A stretch of DNA of 64,000 nt from Chitinibacter sp046530675. GTDB lineage: Bacteria > Pseudomonadota > Gammaproteobacteria > Burkholderiales > Chitinibacteraceae. The stretch lies in contig NZ_CP172558.1 in NCBI RefSeq assembly GCF_046530675.1, forward strand, positions 124,001 to 188,000, written 5' to 3'. Position numbers and translations under genes: made by a program. The notes under the pieces were generated by a model. The model was given only the letters and a program-made list of their open reading frames with translations. It was not told the DNA's origin and did not search any database. Of the stretch, positions 8,733-17,305 are shown one piece after another (within the stretch, counting starts at the first letter, position 1; each line of letters starts with the position of its first letter).

Positions 8733-8776
8733 TTAGGATTCCCTACTCACGAAAACCCCAAACCCAGCAATCCTAA
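8733..8776 (-). other. Inverted repeat just after hupB
   Basis: An 8-bp inverted repeat (8733-8740 with 8769-8776) begins directly after the hupB stop codon and ends 5 nt before tRNA-Asp. It has no T run; it could be a weak terminator or a processing structure between hupB mRNA and the tRNA. Confidence 0.4.
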
Positions 8777-9049
8777 TTACTGAACCGCATCTTTCAGTGA
8801 TTTACCTGCACGGAATTTAGGCTGTTTTGCTGCGGCGATTTTGATCGATTCGCCAGTACGTGGATTACGGCCAGTACGCTCTTCACGCTCAGAAACGTAG
8901 AAAGAGCCAAAACCAACCAGCGTCACTTCCTGACCACTTTTAAGCGCGGTGGAGATCGCTTCTACGGTTGCATCCAGCGCTTTACCAGCTGCGGCTTTAG
9001 ACAGGCCTGCTGATTCGGCGATTGCATCGATGAGTTCCGATTTATTCAC
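8777..9049 (-). CDS. hupB: DNA-binding protein HU (HupB-like)
   Basis: A 90-residue histone-like protein that bends and compacts DNA as a dimer. It shows the full HU pattern: MNKSELIDAIAESAGLSKAAA helices, GFGSFYVSEREERTGRNPRTGE with the DNA-contacting arm, and IAAAKQPKFRAGKSLKDAV at the end. The start is GTG at 9049, supported by an AAGGGGAT ribosome site. It follows lon, as in most proteobacteria, but has its own promoter directly after the lon stop codon. Confidence 0.97.
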   Translation of the reverse strand: MNKSELIDAIAESAGLSKAAAGKALDATVEAISTALKSGQEVTLVGFGSFYVSEREERTGRNPRTGESIKIAAAKQPKFRAGKSLKDAVQ

Positions 9050-9103
9050 TTACATCCCCTTTCAATTTTGATTAGATGAATCTGGTTGGTACATTGCCAG
9101 ATG

Positions 9104-9133
9104 TTTATATCAAGACCCCAAAATAAGTGTCAA
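9104..9133 (-). promoter_or_regulatory. Sigma-70 promoter of hupB
   Basis: On the minus strand -35 TTGACA (9133-9128) and -10 TATAAA (9109-9104) are 18 bp apart. The -35 box begins at the base next to the lon stop codon. Confidence 0.75.
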
Positions 9134-11548
9134 TTAATGCTTGAGGCTGTGTTGGTTTGTGTCTACGTTTGTTGCGGCAATGGCATCATTTGACGCGGTT
9201 TCTACTGCTGTTGCTACTGGCGTGCGCTCAAGTGCATAAGCCAAGACCTCATCAAACCACTTGACCGGATGAATAGCAAGACCGCGCTTCACATTATCCG
9301 GAATTTCGCTCAAGTCTTTGACATTCCCTTCCGGAATCAACACCTGCTTGATGCCGCCACGGTGAGCTGCCAGCAACTTTTCTTTCAAACCACCAATAGG
9401 CAACACTTCACCGCGCAAAGTAATTTCACCGGTCATGGCCACATCGCAACGTACGGGTATACCCGTCAACACCGATGTCAGCGCCGTCGCTATGCCAATA
9501 CCCGCCGATGGACCATCTTTTGGTGTCGCACCTTCGGGCAAGTGGATATGCATGTCGTTCTTCTGATAAAACTCAGGATCAATCCCCAGGCTTTCGGCAC
9601 GGGAACGCACCACTGACAAAGCCGCCTGAATCGATTCCTGCATCACATCGCCGAGTTTACCGGTCTGGATCATTTTGCCTTTGCCAGGCAGCTTCACCGT
9701 TTCAATCGTCAGTAATTCACCACCGACTTCAGTCCACGCCAAGCCAGTAACCTGACCTACCTGATTTTTCTGCTCGGCCACACCAAAGTCATAACGATGA
9801 ACACCCAGGTATTTATCCAGGTTTTTCGCCGTGATCAGCACTTTCTTGTCCGACGGTTTGAGCAATAAGGCCTTGACTACTTTACGGCATAATTTTGCAA
9901 TTTCGCGATCCAGACTACGTACCCCCGCTTCACGGGTGTAGTAGCGAATAATATCGCGCACCGCAGTATCGGCAATTTGCAATTCACCCTCTTTCACACC
10001 GTTGTTCTTCATTTGCTTGGGAACAAGGTATTTAAGCGCGATATTGACCTTTTCATCTTCGGTGTAACCTGACAAACGAATGATTTCCATCCGATCAAGC
10101 AGGGGAGCAGGAATATTGAGCGAATTCGCCGTCGCAACAAACATCACGTCGGACAAGTCGTAATCGACTTCAAGGTAATGATCACTGAATGAATGGTTTT
10201 GCTCAGGGTCAAGCACTTCGAGCAAAGCCGACGATGGATCACCACGGAAGTCGCTACCAAGCTTATCAACCTCGTCGAGCAGGAACAGCGGATTTTTCAC
10301 GCCGACCTTGGTCATGCTTTGTAAAATTTTGCCCGGCATAGAGCCAATATAAGTGCGACGGTGGCCGCGAATCTCAGCCTCGTCACGCACACCGCCCAGA
10401 GCCATGCGGACAAACTTGCGATTGGTCGCACGGGCAATACTCTCGCCCAGCGATGTTTTACCCACGCCAGGCGGGCCTACCAGACACAAAATTGGCCCTT
10501 TGAGTTTTTCAACGCGAGTTTGTACTGCGAGGTACTCAACAATACGCTCTTTGACCTTTTCCAGCCCGTAGTGATCGGCATCCAGAATCGTATCTGCCTC
10601 GGCAATATCCTTGCTGATTTTGGTTTTTTTCTTCCATGGCAGCGCCAGAATCGTATCGATGTAATTGCGCACGACGGTCGCTTCGGCCGACATGGGTGAC
10701 ATCATGCGCAGTTTTTTCAATTCACCTTCGGTTTTTTCACGTGCTTCCTTGCTCATACCGGCGGTTTTGATACGTTTTTCCAGCTCGTCCAGATCGGCAT
10801 TTTCATCGAGCTCGCCCAATTCTTTCTGGATCGCTTTCACTTGCTCGTTCAAATAATATTCGCGCTGGCTTTTTTCCATCTGACGCTTTACGCGGCCGCG
10901 AATGCGCTTTTCTACTTGCAAGATGTCCAGCTCGGACTCCAATTGCTTGAGCAAATGATCCATCCGTGCTGCAACGTCTTCCATTTCGAGCACGGACTGT
11001 TTTTGCTCCAACTTCAAAGGCAGGTGTGCAGCCACCGTATCAGCCAGACGCCCAGCCGTTTCAATACCAGAGAGCGACGACAGAATTTCCGGCGGGATTT
11101 TCTTATTCAGTTTTACGTACTGATCAAATTGCGCAAGTAAAGTCCGGCGCATTGCTTCGGTTTCATTGCTGTCTTCCGGCTCGGGCGCTTGCGGCGTCGC
11201 CATGACGCGATAAAAGCCATCGTCATCGAGTAGTTGCTCAACATGGGCACGCTGCAAACCTTCGACCAGCACTTTGACCGTGCCATCAGGTAATTTCAGC
11301 AATTGCAAAACGGTCGCGACCGTGCCAATCGGGTAAATATCAGCAAAGCTGGGCTCATCCTTGGCGGCATTTTTCTGCGCCACGAGCAAAATATGTTTGC
11401 CGGAGTCCATCGCAGCTTCAAGCGCTTTAATCGACTTTGGACGACCAACAAACAAGGGGATCACCATATGCGGAAAAACAACGACATCGCGTAATGGCAA
11501 CACAGGAAATGAAGTAGATTCGGCGGGCAGTAATGAATGCTCAGACAT
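9134..11548 (-). CDS. lon: ATP-dependent protease Lon
   Basis: Lon degrades misfolded and some regulatory proteins in the cytoplasm as a hexamer. The 804 residues are the usual length. The N-terminal substrate domain begins with FPVLPLRDVVVFPHMVIPLF; the AAA+ module has Walker A GPPGVGKT near residue 357 and the segment LLDEVDKLGSDFRGDPSSALLEVLDPEQN cut here by its parts LLDEVDKLG and LLEVLDPEQN; the protease domain has the catalytic Ser in DGPSAGIG near 679 with the partner Lys further on. It lies downstream of clpX but is separated by a strong terminator, so it needs its own promoter in the 68 nt before its ATG. A heat-shock promoter is expected from the family but I could not identify one with confidence. 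Confidence 0.97.
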   Translation of the reverse strand: MSEHSLLPAESTSFPVLPLRDVVVFPHMVIPLFVGRPKSIKALEAAMDSGKHILLVAQKNAAKDEPSFADIYPIGTVATVLQLLKLPDGTVKVLVEGLQRAHVEQLLDDDGFYRVMATPQAPEPEDSNETEAMRRTLLAQFDQYVKLNKKIPPEILSSLSGIETAGRLADTVAAHLPLKLEQKQSVLEMEDVAARMDHLLKQLESELDILQVEKRIRGRVKRQMEKSQREYYLNEQVKAIQKELGELDENADLDELEKRIKTAGMSKEAREKTEGELKKLRMMSPMSAEATVVRNYIDTILALPWKKKTKISKDIAEADTILDADHYGLEKVKERIVEYLAVQTRVEKLKGPILCLVGPPGVGKTSLGESIARATNRKFVRMALGGVRDEAEIRGHRRTYIGSMPGKILQSMTKVGVKNPLFLLDEVDKLGSDFRGDPSSALLEVLDPEQNHSFSDHYLEVDYDLSDVMFVATANSLNIPAPLLDRMEIIRLSGYTEDEKVNIALKYLVPKQMKNNGVKEGELQIADTAVRDIIRYYTREAGVRSLDREIAKLCRKVVKALLLKPSDKKVLITAKNLDKYLGVHRYDFGVAEQKNQVGQVTGLAWTEVGGELLTIETVKLPGKGKMIQTGKLGDVMQESIQAALSVVRSRAESLGIDPEFYQKNDMHIHLPEGATPKDGPSAGIGIATALTSVLTGIPVRCDVAMTGEITLRGEVLPIGGLKEKLLAAHRGGIKQVLIPEGNVKDLSEIPDNVKRGLAIHPVKWFDEVLAYALERTPVATAVETASNDAIAATNVDTNQHSLKH

Positions 11549-11616
11549 TTTTTATGACCTGATCGAGGATATAGGGACAATATGCGGTCAAGTAGCGATT
11601 AATTCAATCGTTACGC

Positions 11617-11664
11617 AAAAAAACATACGCCCAGCCACAATCGAGAACCGATTGCAGCTGGGCG
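11617..11664 (-). terminator. Rho-independent terminator of clpX
   Basis: An 8-bp GC-rich stem (11628-11635 with 11657-11664) closes a 21-nt loop that can pair further internally. It is followed by TATG and seven T on the minus strand. It separates clpX from lon. Confidence 0.88.
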
Positions 11665-11676
11665 CAGGGTATATGC

Positions 11677-12948
11677 TTAGCCAGCAGTCTTTTCGGCGGC
11701 TACAGAGACATACTCTGGCGAAGACTTTCCAGCAATCACTTCCGGGCTAACAACAACTTTGGCAATGCCTTTCATCGCAGGCAATTCAAACATCGTATCG
11801 AGCAGCGTTTGCTCGACAATCGAGCGCAAGCCGCGGGCACCCGTTTTACGCTCCATCGCTTTTTTGGCAATCGCCAACAAGGCGTCGCCCTGCACTTCCA
11901 GCTCGACGTCTTCCATGCTGAACAATTTTTGATACTGTTTGATCAGCGCATTTTTCGGCTCAGTCAGAATCGAAATCAGCGCAGCCTCATCGAGCTCGGC
12001 CAGTGTAGCAACCACAGGCAAACGGCCGACAAATTCAGGAATCAGGCCAAAACGAATCAAATCGTCCGGCTCAACTTCATGCAACAAAGCGCCAATGCCT
12101 TTGCTTTCGTCTTTGCTGGACACTTGCGCACCAAAACCAATCCCGCCCTTGACCGAGCGATTACGGATAATCTTGTCCAAGCCTTCAAAAGCGCCGCCAC
12201 AAATAAACAGGATATTGGTCGTATCGACTTTCGGCATATCTTGGTTCGGGTGCTTGCGACCACCATGCGGCGGTACTGAAGCTACCGTGCCTTCGATCAG
12301 CTTGAGCAAGGCCTGTTGCACGCCCTCACCCGATACGTCACGAGTAATCGATGGGTTTTCCGATTTGCGGGCAATCTTGTCCACTTCGTCGAGATAAACA
12401 ATGCCACGCTGAGCTTTTTCGACATCGTAATCACACTGAGCCAGCAGTTTGGCAATAATATGTTCGACGTCTTCACCGACATAACCTGCTTCGGTCAGTG
12501 TCGTCGCATCGGCGATCACAAACGGCACGTCCAGCGTTTTGGCCAAAGTTTGCGCCAGCAGCGTTTTACCTGAGCCAGTTGGCCCAATCAGCAAAATATT
12601 TGACTTGGCAAGCTCAACCTCGCCCTCAGCACTGCGGCCTTTAGTCGAAAGGCGTTTGTAGTGGTTGTAGACTGCAACGGCCAGAATTTTCTTGGCACGC
12701 TCCTGACCAACCACATACTGATTCAGCACATCGCGGATTTCGGTCGGTAGGGGCAAGCGTTTGCCGTCCGGTGTTTGTGGCGTAATATCGCCGACTTGCG
12801 CTGACTCTTCGCGAATCACATCGGTGCATAAATCAATGCATTCGTTACAAATAAAAACCTGCGGGCCAGCGATCAGCTTTTGGACTTCGTGCTGGCTTTT
12901 GCCACAGAATGAACAATACAAAAGTTTGTCACCAGACTTATCAGACAT
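11677..12948 (-). CDS. clpX: ATP-dependent Clp protease ATP-binding subunit ClpX
   Basis: ClpX unfolds substrates and feeds them to ClpP. Its 423 residues are the family length. The N-terminal zinc-binding domain has C12, C15, C34 and C37; the AAA+ domain has Walker A GPTGSGKT (122-129), the pore loop GYVGED, Walker B IVYLDEVDKIA, and the RKH loop GGRKHPNQD that contacts substrate tails. ATG at 12948 (MSDKSGDKLL) matches the family start; an in-frame start 6 codons upstream is less likely. It follows clpP, with a terminator between them, so expression is only partly coupled. Confidence 0.97.
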   Translation of the reverse strand: MSDKSGDKLLYCSFCGKSQHEVQKLIAGPQVFICNECIDLCTDVIREESAQVGDITPQTPDGKRLPLPTEIRDVLNQYVVGQERAKKILAVAVYNHYKRLSTKGRSAEGEVELAKSNILLIGPTGSGKTLLAQTLAKTLDVPFVIADATTLTEAGYVGEDVEHIIAKLLAQCDYDVEKAQRGIVYLDEVDKIARKSENPSITRDVSGEGVQQALLKLIEGTVASVPPHGGRKHPNQDMPKVDTTNILFICGGAFEGLDKIIRNRSVKGGIGFGAQVSSKDESKGIGALLHEVEPDDLIRFGLIPEFVGRLPVVATLAELDEAALISILTEPKNALIKQYQKLFSMEDVELEVQGDALLAIAKKAMERKTGARGLRSIVEQTLLDTMFELPAMKGIAKVVVSPEVIAGKSSPEYVSVAAEKTAG

Positions 12949-12991
12949 GCTATTTCCGAATTTCAAAACAAGCAGAAACCAATTAGAGAAG

Positions 12992-13017
12992 AAAAAGCCG
13001 CCAGTGATGCTGGCGGC
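12992..13017 (-). terminator. Terminator between clpP and clpX
   Basis: A perfect 8-bp GC-rich stem (12997-13004 with 13010-13017) with a 5-nt loop is followed by TTTTTC on the minus strand, 22 nt after the clpP stop. Some transcripts probably read through into clpX. Confidence 0.85.
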
Positions 13018-13039
13018 CTCGATGTATCTGACTCAGGAA

Positions 13040-13669
13040 TTAACCTGCCAGTGCTGCTCGTGATACCAAGACCTGATCCACGAGGCCGTAAGCCTTGGCT
13101 TCTTCGGCATTCATGAAATTATCCCGGTCAGTATCGCGTTCAACCGTTTCAATATCCTGGCCAGTGTGACTCGCCAGCAATTCATTCAAAGTACGTTTGG
13201 TTTTAATCAGCTCCCGGGCATGGATTTCAATATCCGACGCCTGACCCTGCAAACCACCAATCAGCGGCTGATGAATCATGATCCGCGAATTGGGCAATGA
13301 GAAACGTTTACCCTTAGTACCACCCGACAACAGGAAAGCGCCCATTGAAGCCGCCATCCCGACGCACAAAGTCGATACGTCAGGTTTGATAAATTTCATC
13401 GTATCGTAAATCGCCATACCGGCAGTCACCGAACCACCTGGCGAATTGATATAGAGCGAAATGTCTTTGTCTGGATTTTCTGACTCGAGAAACAGCAACT
13501 GCGCCACGATCAGATTGGCCATCTGGTCATTGACCTGACCGACCAAAAAAATGACCCGCTCTTTCAGCAAACGTGAATAAATATCATACGCACGCTCACC
13601 ACGGCCGCTTTGCTCAACGACCATCGGTACCAGACCAATATTTTGCGGATCAAATTCCATACGAGACAT
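13040..13669 (-). CDS. clpP: ATP-dependent Clp protease proteolytic subunit ClpP
   Basis: ClpP is the barrel-shaped serine protease that works with ClpX or ClpA. The 209-residue protein has catalytic Ser108 in GMAASMGAF and His133 in MIHQP; the Asp lies in the ERDTDRD segment near 177-183. INSPGGSVTAG forms the oxyanion strand. The first residues (MSRMEFDPQN) allow two starts, 13669 or 13660; a GAGGGG ribosome site supports the first. It begins 31 nt after trigger factor, and the two are probably co-transcribed. Confidence 0.97.
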   Translation of the reverse strand: MSRMEFDPQNIGLVPMVVEQSGRGERAYDIYSRLLKERVIFLVGQVNDQMANLIVAQLLFLESENPDKDISLYINSPGGSVTAGMAIYDTMKFIKPDVSTLCVGMAASMGAFLLSGGTKGKRFSLPNSRIMIHQPLIGGLQGQASDIEIHARELIKTKRTLNELLASHTGQDIETVERDTDRDNFMNAEEAKAYGLVDQVLVSRAALAG

Positions 13670-13700
13670 TCCAACCCCTCATCAAATAAGCTGTAATCGC

Positions 13701-15002
13701 TTATTGTTGACCCATCAATTCATCAAACGCAACCGCTTGCTCGGTCACTTTGGCTTTTGACAACACGAACTCAACGACATTGTCTTCCAGCGCCATATTG
13801 GTCGGCGCAGCCAGACGTTCCGGGCTCTCGTAGTACCAAGCAACGACTTCAGATGGATCTTCGTAGTTTTGCGCCAGATCTTCGATGATCGCTTTGATTT
13901 GTTCTGGTTTGGCTTCAAGTTTCTCAGCTTTAACCAGTTCAGACAAAGTCAGACCCAGATGAACGCGGCGTTTCGCTTGCGCTTCAAACATCGCAGCATT
14001 AAATGGCACCATTTTCGGGTCAATACCGCGCGCCTGCATATCCGCTTTAGCGCCTTCAACCAGACGGCCGATTTCCATCGCGACCAATGATTTTGGCAAG
14101 TCGATTGGCGTCGCATCAATTACCGCGCTCAGCGCAGTATCTTTAATGCGTGATTTCAAACGGAAACGCACTTCGCGCTCCAGATTGGCTTTCACTTCAG
14201 CGCGCATTTTGGCGACGTCGCCATCAGCAATACCCAGGCTTTTTGCAAACTCGGCATCCACTTCAGGCAAGATCGCAGCAGCAACATTTTTAACGGTAAT
14301 GGCAAATACAGCCGTTTTGCCTGCAACGTCTTTACCGTGGTATTCGGCTGGAAAATTAACGGTAACGTCTTTGCTTTCGCCTTCTTTCATGCCAACCACG
14401 CCGGCTTCAAACTCAGGCAACATCTGGCCTTTACCGATCAGGAATGCGTAGTTTTCAGAAGAGCCACCAGCGAAGGCTTCGCCGTCGATAGAACCTTTGA
14501 AGTCGATAATCACGCGGTCGCCATCGGCTGCGGCACGCTCAACGCGCTCGTAACGGGTACGCTGGCTGCGCAAGATTTCAACCGTCTTATCAACTTCCGC
14601 ATCACCCACGCTCAAAGTCGGTTTTTGCAGTTCAACGCCAGTCAGATCGCCGACTTTGACTTCCGGATAGACTTCAAAAGTTGCCGAAAATTCGAAATCG
14701 CCGTCTTCCGCCGTTTCTTTAGGTTCGAAACGAGGGTAACCCGCCACTTGCAGTTTTTGTGCAACAACGGCTTCACCAAAGCTGCGCTCAACGGTTTCAC
14801 CCAGCACTTCTTCCTGAATACGGAAACCGTAATTCTGGAAGACCACTTTCAGCGGGGCTTTACCTGGACGGAAGCCATCAATTTTTGCAGTTTTTGCAAC
14901 GCGTTGCAGGCGTGCATCCACTTGTTTGCTGATCTCGGCGCGCGGCACGGCAATCGACAGGCGACGTTCCAGAGCGCTCAAAGTTTCCAATTGTGCTTGC
15001 AT
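13701..15002 (-). CDS. tig: Trigger factor
   Basis: Trigger factor binds the ribosome exit tunnel and protects nascent chains. At 433 residues it has the three expected parts: the ribosome-binding domain with the signature GFRPGKAPLKVV near residue 44, an FKBP-type prolyl isomerase domain at about 150-245 (VIIDFKGSIDGEAF, GMKEGESKDV), and the helical C-terminal cradle. It heads the tig-clpP unit and stands 82 nt after tRNA-Leu; a promoter before the tRNA could serve both. Overlapping open frames on the opposite strand are shadows. Confidence 0.97.
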   Translation of the reverse strand: MQAQLETLSALERRLSIAVPRAEISKQVDARLQRVAKTAKIDGFRPGKAPLKVVFQNYGFRIQEEVLGETVERSFGEAVVAQKLQVAGYPRFEPKETAEDGDFEFSATFEVYPEVKVGDLTGVELQKPTLSVGDAEVDKTVEILRSQRTRYERVERAAADGDRVIIDFKGSIDGEAFAGGSSENYAFLIGKGQMLPEFEAGVVGMKEGESKDVTVNFPAEYHGKDVAGKTAVFAITVKNVAAAILPEVDAEFAKSLGIADGDVAKMRAEVKANLEREVRFRLKSRIKDTALSAVIDATPIDLPKSLVAMEIGRLVEGAKADMQARGIDPKMVPFNAAMFEAQAKRRVHLGLTLSELVKAEKLEAKPEQIKAIIEDLAQNYEDPSEVVAWYYESPERLAAPTNMALEDNVVEFVLSKAKVTEQAVAFDELMGQQ

Positions 15003-15084
15003 GGCCAGTATTCCTCACAGGTGTTCCGGATGGGCTCACCCGGCAATAGACTTTGGTCTTACTTCAGTATTTGGGATAATTCGA

Positions 15085-15169
15085 TGGTGCGAGCGGAGAG
15101 ACTCGAACTCTCACACCTTACGGCGCTGGAACCTAAATCCAGTGCGTCTACCAATTCCGCCACGCTCGC
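15085..15169 (-). tRNA. leuW: tRNA-Leu(UAG)
   Basis: An 85-nt class II tRNA with encoded CCA: acceptor GCGAGCG/CGCTCGC, anticodon stem CTGGA/TCCAG with loop TTTAGGT (anticodon TAG), a long variable arm (CGCCGTAAGGTGT) and T stem GAGAG with loop TTCGAGT. It lies just upstream of tig. Confidence 0.97.
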
Positions 15170-15215
15170 ATATTTTGCAATCAACAATATGATCACAGAA
15201 ATGTTCTAGGAGCGC

Positions 15216-15245
15216 ATTATAGAGTACCGCCAGAAAAAAGCACAA
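15216..15245 (-). promoter_or_regulatory. Sigma-70 promoter before tRNA-Leu and tig
   Basis: On the minus strand a perfect -10 TATAAT (15221-15216) lies 18 bp after TTGTGC (15245-15240). A GC-rich discriminator (GCGCTCC) follows, typical of stringently controlled tRNA promoters. Confidence 0.65.
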
Positions 15246-15371
15246 TAAATTCTTGAAAATCTTTTCTTTCCTGCTAACGCTCGAATCCTTGTCAATACAC
15301 TAGCGTGGCAAGGTAGCAACGCCGCCGTTATACTCACGGACATTCCATTCAATTGCTCCCTGGATTAAGCC

Positions 15372-15710
15372 ATGAAAAAAATCGAAGCCATCATCAAACC
15401 GTTCAAACTCGACGAAGTGCGTGAAGCCCTGTCTGATCTGGGCATTTCCGGCCTGACGGTGACCGAAGTCAAAGGTTTTGGCCGCCAGAAAGGCCATACC
15501 GAGCTGTATCGCGGCGCTGAATACGTCGTCGATTTCCTGCCGAAAGTAAAAATCGAAGTCGTACTGTCGGACGATCAGGTCGAAACTGCGATCGAAGGCA
15601 TCGTCAAGGCCGCGCACACAGGCAAGATTGGTGATGGCAAGATTTTCGTAAGTCCAGTCGAGCACGTGGTGCGGATCCGTACTGGCGAAATCAACGATCA
15701 AGCCGTCTAA
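15372..15710 (+). CDS. glnB: Nitrogen regulatory protein PII (GlnB)
   Basis: PII senses 2-oxoglutarate and ATP/ADP and reports nitrogen status to GlnD/GlnE/NtrB-type partners. The 112-residue length is exact for the family. The T loop carries the uridylylation site Tyr51 in YRGAEYVVDF; Asp54 favours GlnB over GlnK, which usually has Asn there. TGKIGDGKIFV and RIRTGE are the other signatures. No amtB or glutamine gene is adjacent: it stands alone, convergent with cobQ. A hairpin with a 10-bp stem begins 9 nt after the stop. Confidence 0.96.
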   Translation: MKKIEAIIKPFKLDEVREALSDLGISGLTVTEVKGFGRQKGHTELYRGAEYVVDFLPKVKIEVVLSDDQVETAIEGIVKAAHTGKIGDGKIFVSPVEHVVRIRTGEINDQAV

Positions 15711-15719
15711 ATCAATCCT

Positions 15720-15745
15720 GGGTATTGCCCGCCAAGGCAATACCC
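15720..15745. terminator. Hairpin between convergent glnB and cobQ
   Basis: A perfect 10-bp stem (GGGTATTGCC, 15720-15729, with 15736-15745) with a 6-nt loop. It lacks a long T run. Its ends (GGGTATTGC/GCAATACCC) match those of the 49-bp repeat family described here, so it may be a shortened member. Confidence 0.6.
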
Positions 15746-15770
15746 ATAAAACCTACGACCCAATACCCGA

Positions 15771-17243
15771 TCAATCAGCCAGAAACAACCCTGTCCTTGT
15801 GGCTTTTTCCCAATCCATCGCCTTATCCAGCGCATCGGCCAGCCGGTCGATTTCCTGCTCAAGCAAGTTGCGCACATCCGGCATGGCCGCCGCCTCGACC
15901 CGGCAACCCGCCCAAGCCAGCAAACTCTGCAAAGCAGTCGGCTCATCAAACACGCCGTGCAAATAGGTCGCCAGAATCTGGCCGTCGGGCGAAATCCAGC
16001 CCTCGCTCCGACCATCGTCGAGCATGCACAGACTTTGCCAATCCGCACCATGCGGCAGCAGCTGGCTTTGGCCCAGGTGAATTTCATAGCCTTTGACCGC
16101 AGCGCCATCACGCAATAAATGGCCTTGCACATTGATCAGCTGTTTCTCAGCCCGCAAGACCGTCGCAATGGGTATATGCCCCAAGCCCATACTAGATTTA
16201 GCTTCTGACTCAATACCCTTTGGATCAGCAATGGTTTCACCCAAAATCTGCAGACCACCGCACACACCGATGAGCTTGCCGCCGTAGCGCAAATGCCGCG
16301 CGATTTGCACATCCCAACCCTGCGCGCGCAGATGTGCCAGATCGCCCTGCGTATTTTTGCTGCCGGGAATAATCAGCAAATCGCACTCGGGCAGAGGCTG
16401 ATTCGGATTGGCAAATTCGCAGCGCACATTCGGCAAGCGGCGCAGCGGATCAAAATCGGTGTGGTTTGAGATATGCGGCAAGGTTGCGATCACAATCCGG
16501 AATTCGCCGTCGGCATTGGCCACCGTTTTTGGTAGCGCGTCTTCGGCGGCAATATCCAAACCATGCAAGTACGGCACCACGGCCAGCACCGGCTTGCCGG
16601 TTTGCGCTTCCAGCCAATCGCAGCCGGGCTGCAGCAGACTAATATCGCCGCGAAAGCGGTTGATGATGAAACCTTGAATTCTCGCCTGCTCAGATTCGCT
16701 CAAGCACGCCAGCGTGCCGACAAAATGCGCAAACACCCCGCCGCGATCAATATCGGCCACCAGCCACGCCGGGCAATCGGCTTCTTCGGCAAAACCCATA
16801 TTCGCGATGTCGCCCTGGCGCAAATTGACTTCAGCCGGACTGCCCGCGCCTTCGACGATCACCCAGTCGTACTGCGCCGCCAGCCTGCCCCACGACTCGA
16901 ACACCGCGTGCCTGGCCGTTGCCTTGTACTGGTGATAATCAACGGCATCGAGGTTACCGATAGCTTTGCCTTGAATAATCACCTGCGCACGGCAATCGCT
17001 CGAAGGCTTTAAAAGCACCGGGTTCATATCGGTGTGCGCCGCCAGGCCACACGCCACGGCCTGTACCGCTTGCGCACGACCAATCTCGCCGCCGTCCTCG
17101 GTCACCGCCGAATTGAGCGCCATATTTTGCGGCTTGAACGGCGCTACCGACACACCACGGCGAACAAGCAGCCGACACAGCGCTGCGGTTAAAGTCGACT
17201 TACCTGCATCGGACGTGCAGCCTTGAATCATCAGCGTGGGCAT
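15771..17243 (-). CDS. cobQ: Cobyric acid synthase (CobQ/CbiP)
   Basis: The enzyme amidates four carboxyl groups of adenosylcobyrinic a,c-diamide, using glutamine and ATP, in cobalamin synthesis. The 490-residue length fits. The N-terminal half is a dethiobiotin-synthetase-like P-loop domain starting MPTLMIQGCTSDAGKSTLTA, with NMALNSAVTEDGGEIGRAQ as the family signature. The C-terminal half is a class I glutamine amidotransferase with nucleophile Cys in GVCGGLQILG and His in YLHGVF. It is the only cobalamin gene in the window, so either the rest of the pathway is elsewhere or the gene serves salvage. It follows bioH with a 49-bp repeat element in the gap. Confidence 0.93.
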   Translation of the reverse strand: MPTLMIQGCTSDAGKSTLTAALCRLLVRRGVSVAPFKPQNMALNSAVTEDGGEIGRAQAVQAVACGLAAHTDMNPVLLKPSSDCRAQVIIQGKAIGNLDAVDYHQYKATARHAVFESWGRLAAQYDWVIVEGAGSPAEVNLRQGDIANMGFAEEADCPAWLVADIDRGGVFAHFVGTLACLSESEQARIQGFIINRFRGDISLLQPGCDWLEAQTGKPVLAVVPYLHGLDIAAEDALPKTVANADGEFRIVIATLPHISNHTDFDPLRRLPNVRCEFANPNQPLPECDLLIIPGSKNTQGDLAHLRAQGWDVQIARHLRYGGKLIGVCGGLQILGETIADPKGIESEAKSSMGLGHIPIATVLRAEKQLINVQGHLLRDGAAVKGYEIHLGQSQLLPHGADWQSLCMLDDGRSEGWISPDGQILATYLHGVFDEPTALQSLLAWAGCRVEAAAMPDVRNLLEQEIDRLADALDKAMDWEKATRTGLFLAD

Positions 17244-17256
17244 GTTTTATCCAGAC

Positions 17257-17305
17257 GGGTATAGCCCTGCAAGCCATATTAAAAATCAGCTACAGAGCAA
17301 TACCC
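17257..17305. repeat. 49-bp GGGTAT element (copy 1)
   Basis: GGGTATAGC (17257-17265) and GCAATACCC (17297-17305) are inverted ends with one mismatch. On the minus strand the element starts at the base right after the bioH stop TAA, filling most of the bioH-cobQ gap. The interior has TGCAAGCCA at element positions 12-20. Confidence 0.75.

Noticed and set aside
11549..11616. Possible heat-shock (sigma-32) promoter before lon (CTTGACC and CCCTATAT)
   Set aside because: The spacing of about 9 bp is too short for sigma-32; a sigma-70-like alternative is also weak.
11667..11715. GGGTAT...ATACTC pair spaced 49 bp at the end of clpX
   Set aside because: Most of it is clpX coding sequence and the right end is imperfect; it also overlaps the region before the clpX terminator. 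Probably chance.
14337..15209. Open frame of 290 codons on the plus strand opposite tig and tRNA-Leu
   Set aside because: It lies antisense to trigger factor and runs through a tRNA gene; the translation is Phe/Arg-rich with no domain, as expected of a shadow frame.
15300..15371. NtrC/sigma-54 type promoter before glnB (TGGCAAGGTAGC)
   Set aside because: The GG and GC elements are not 10 bp apart, so the sigma-54 spacing rule fails.
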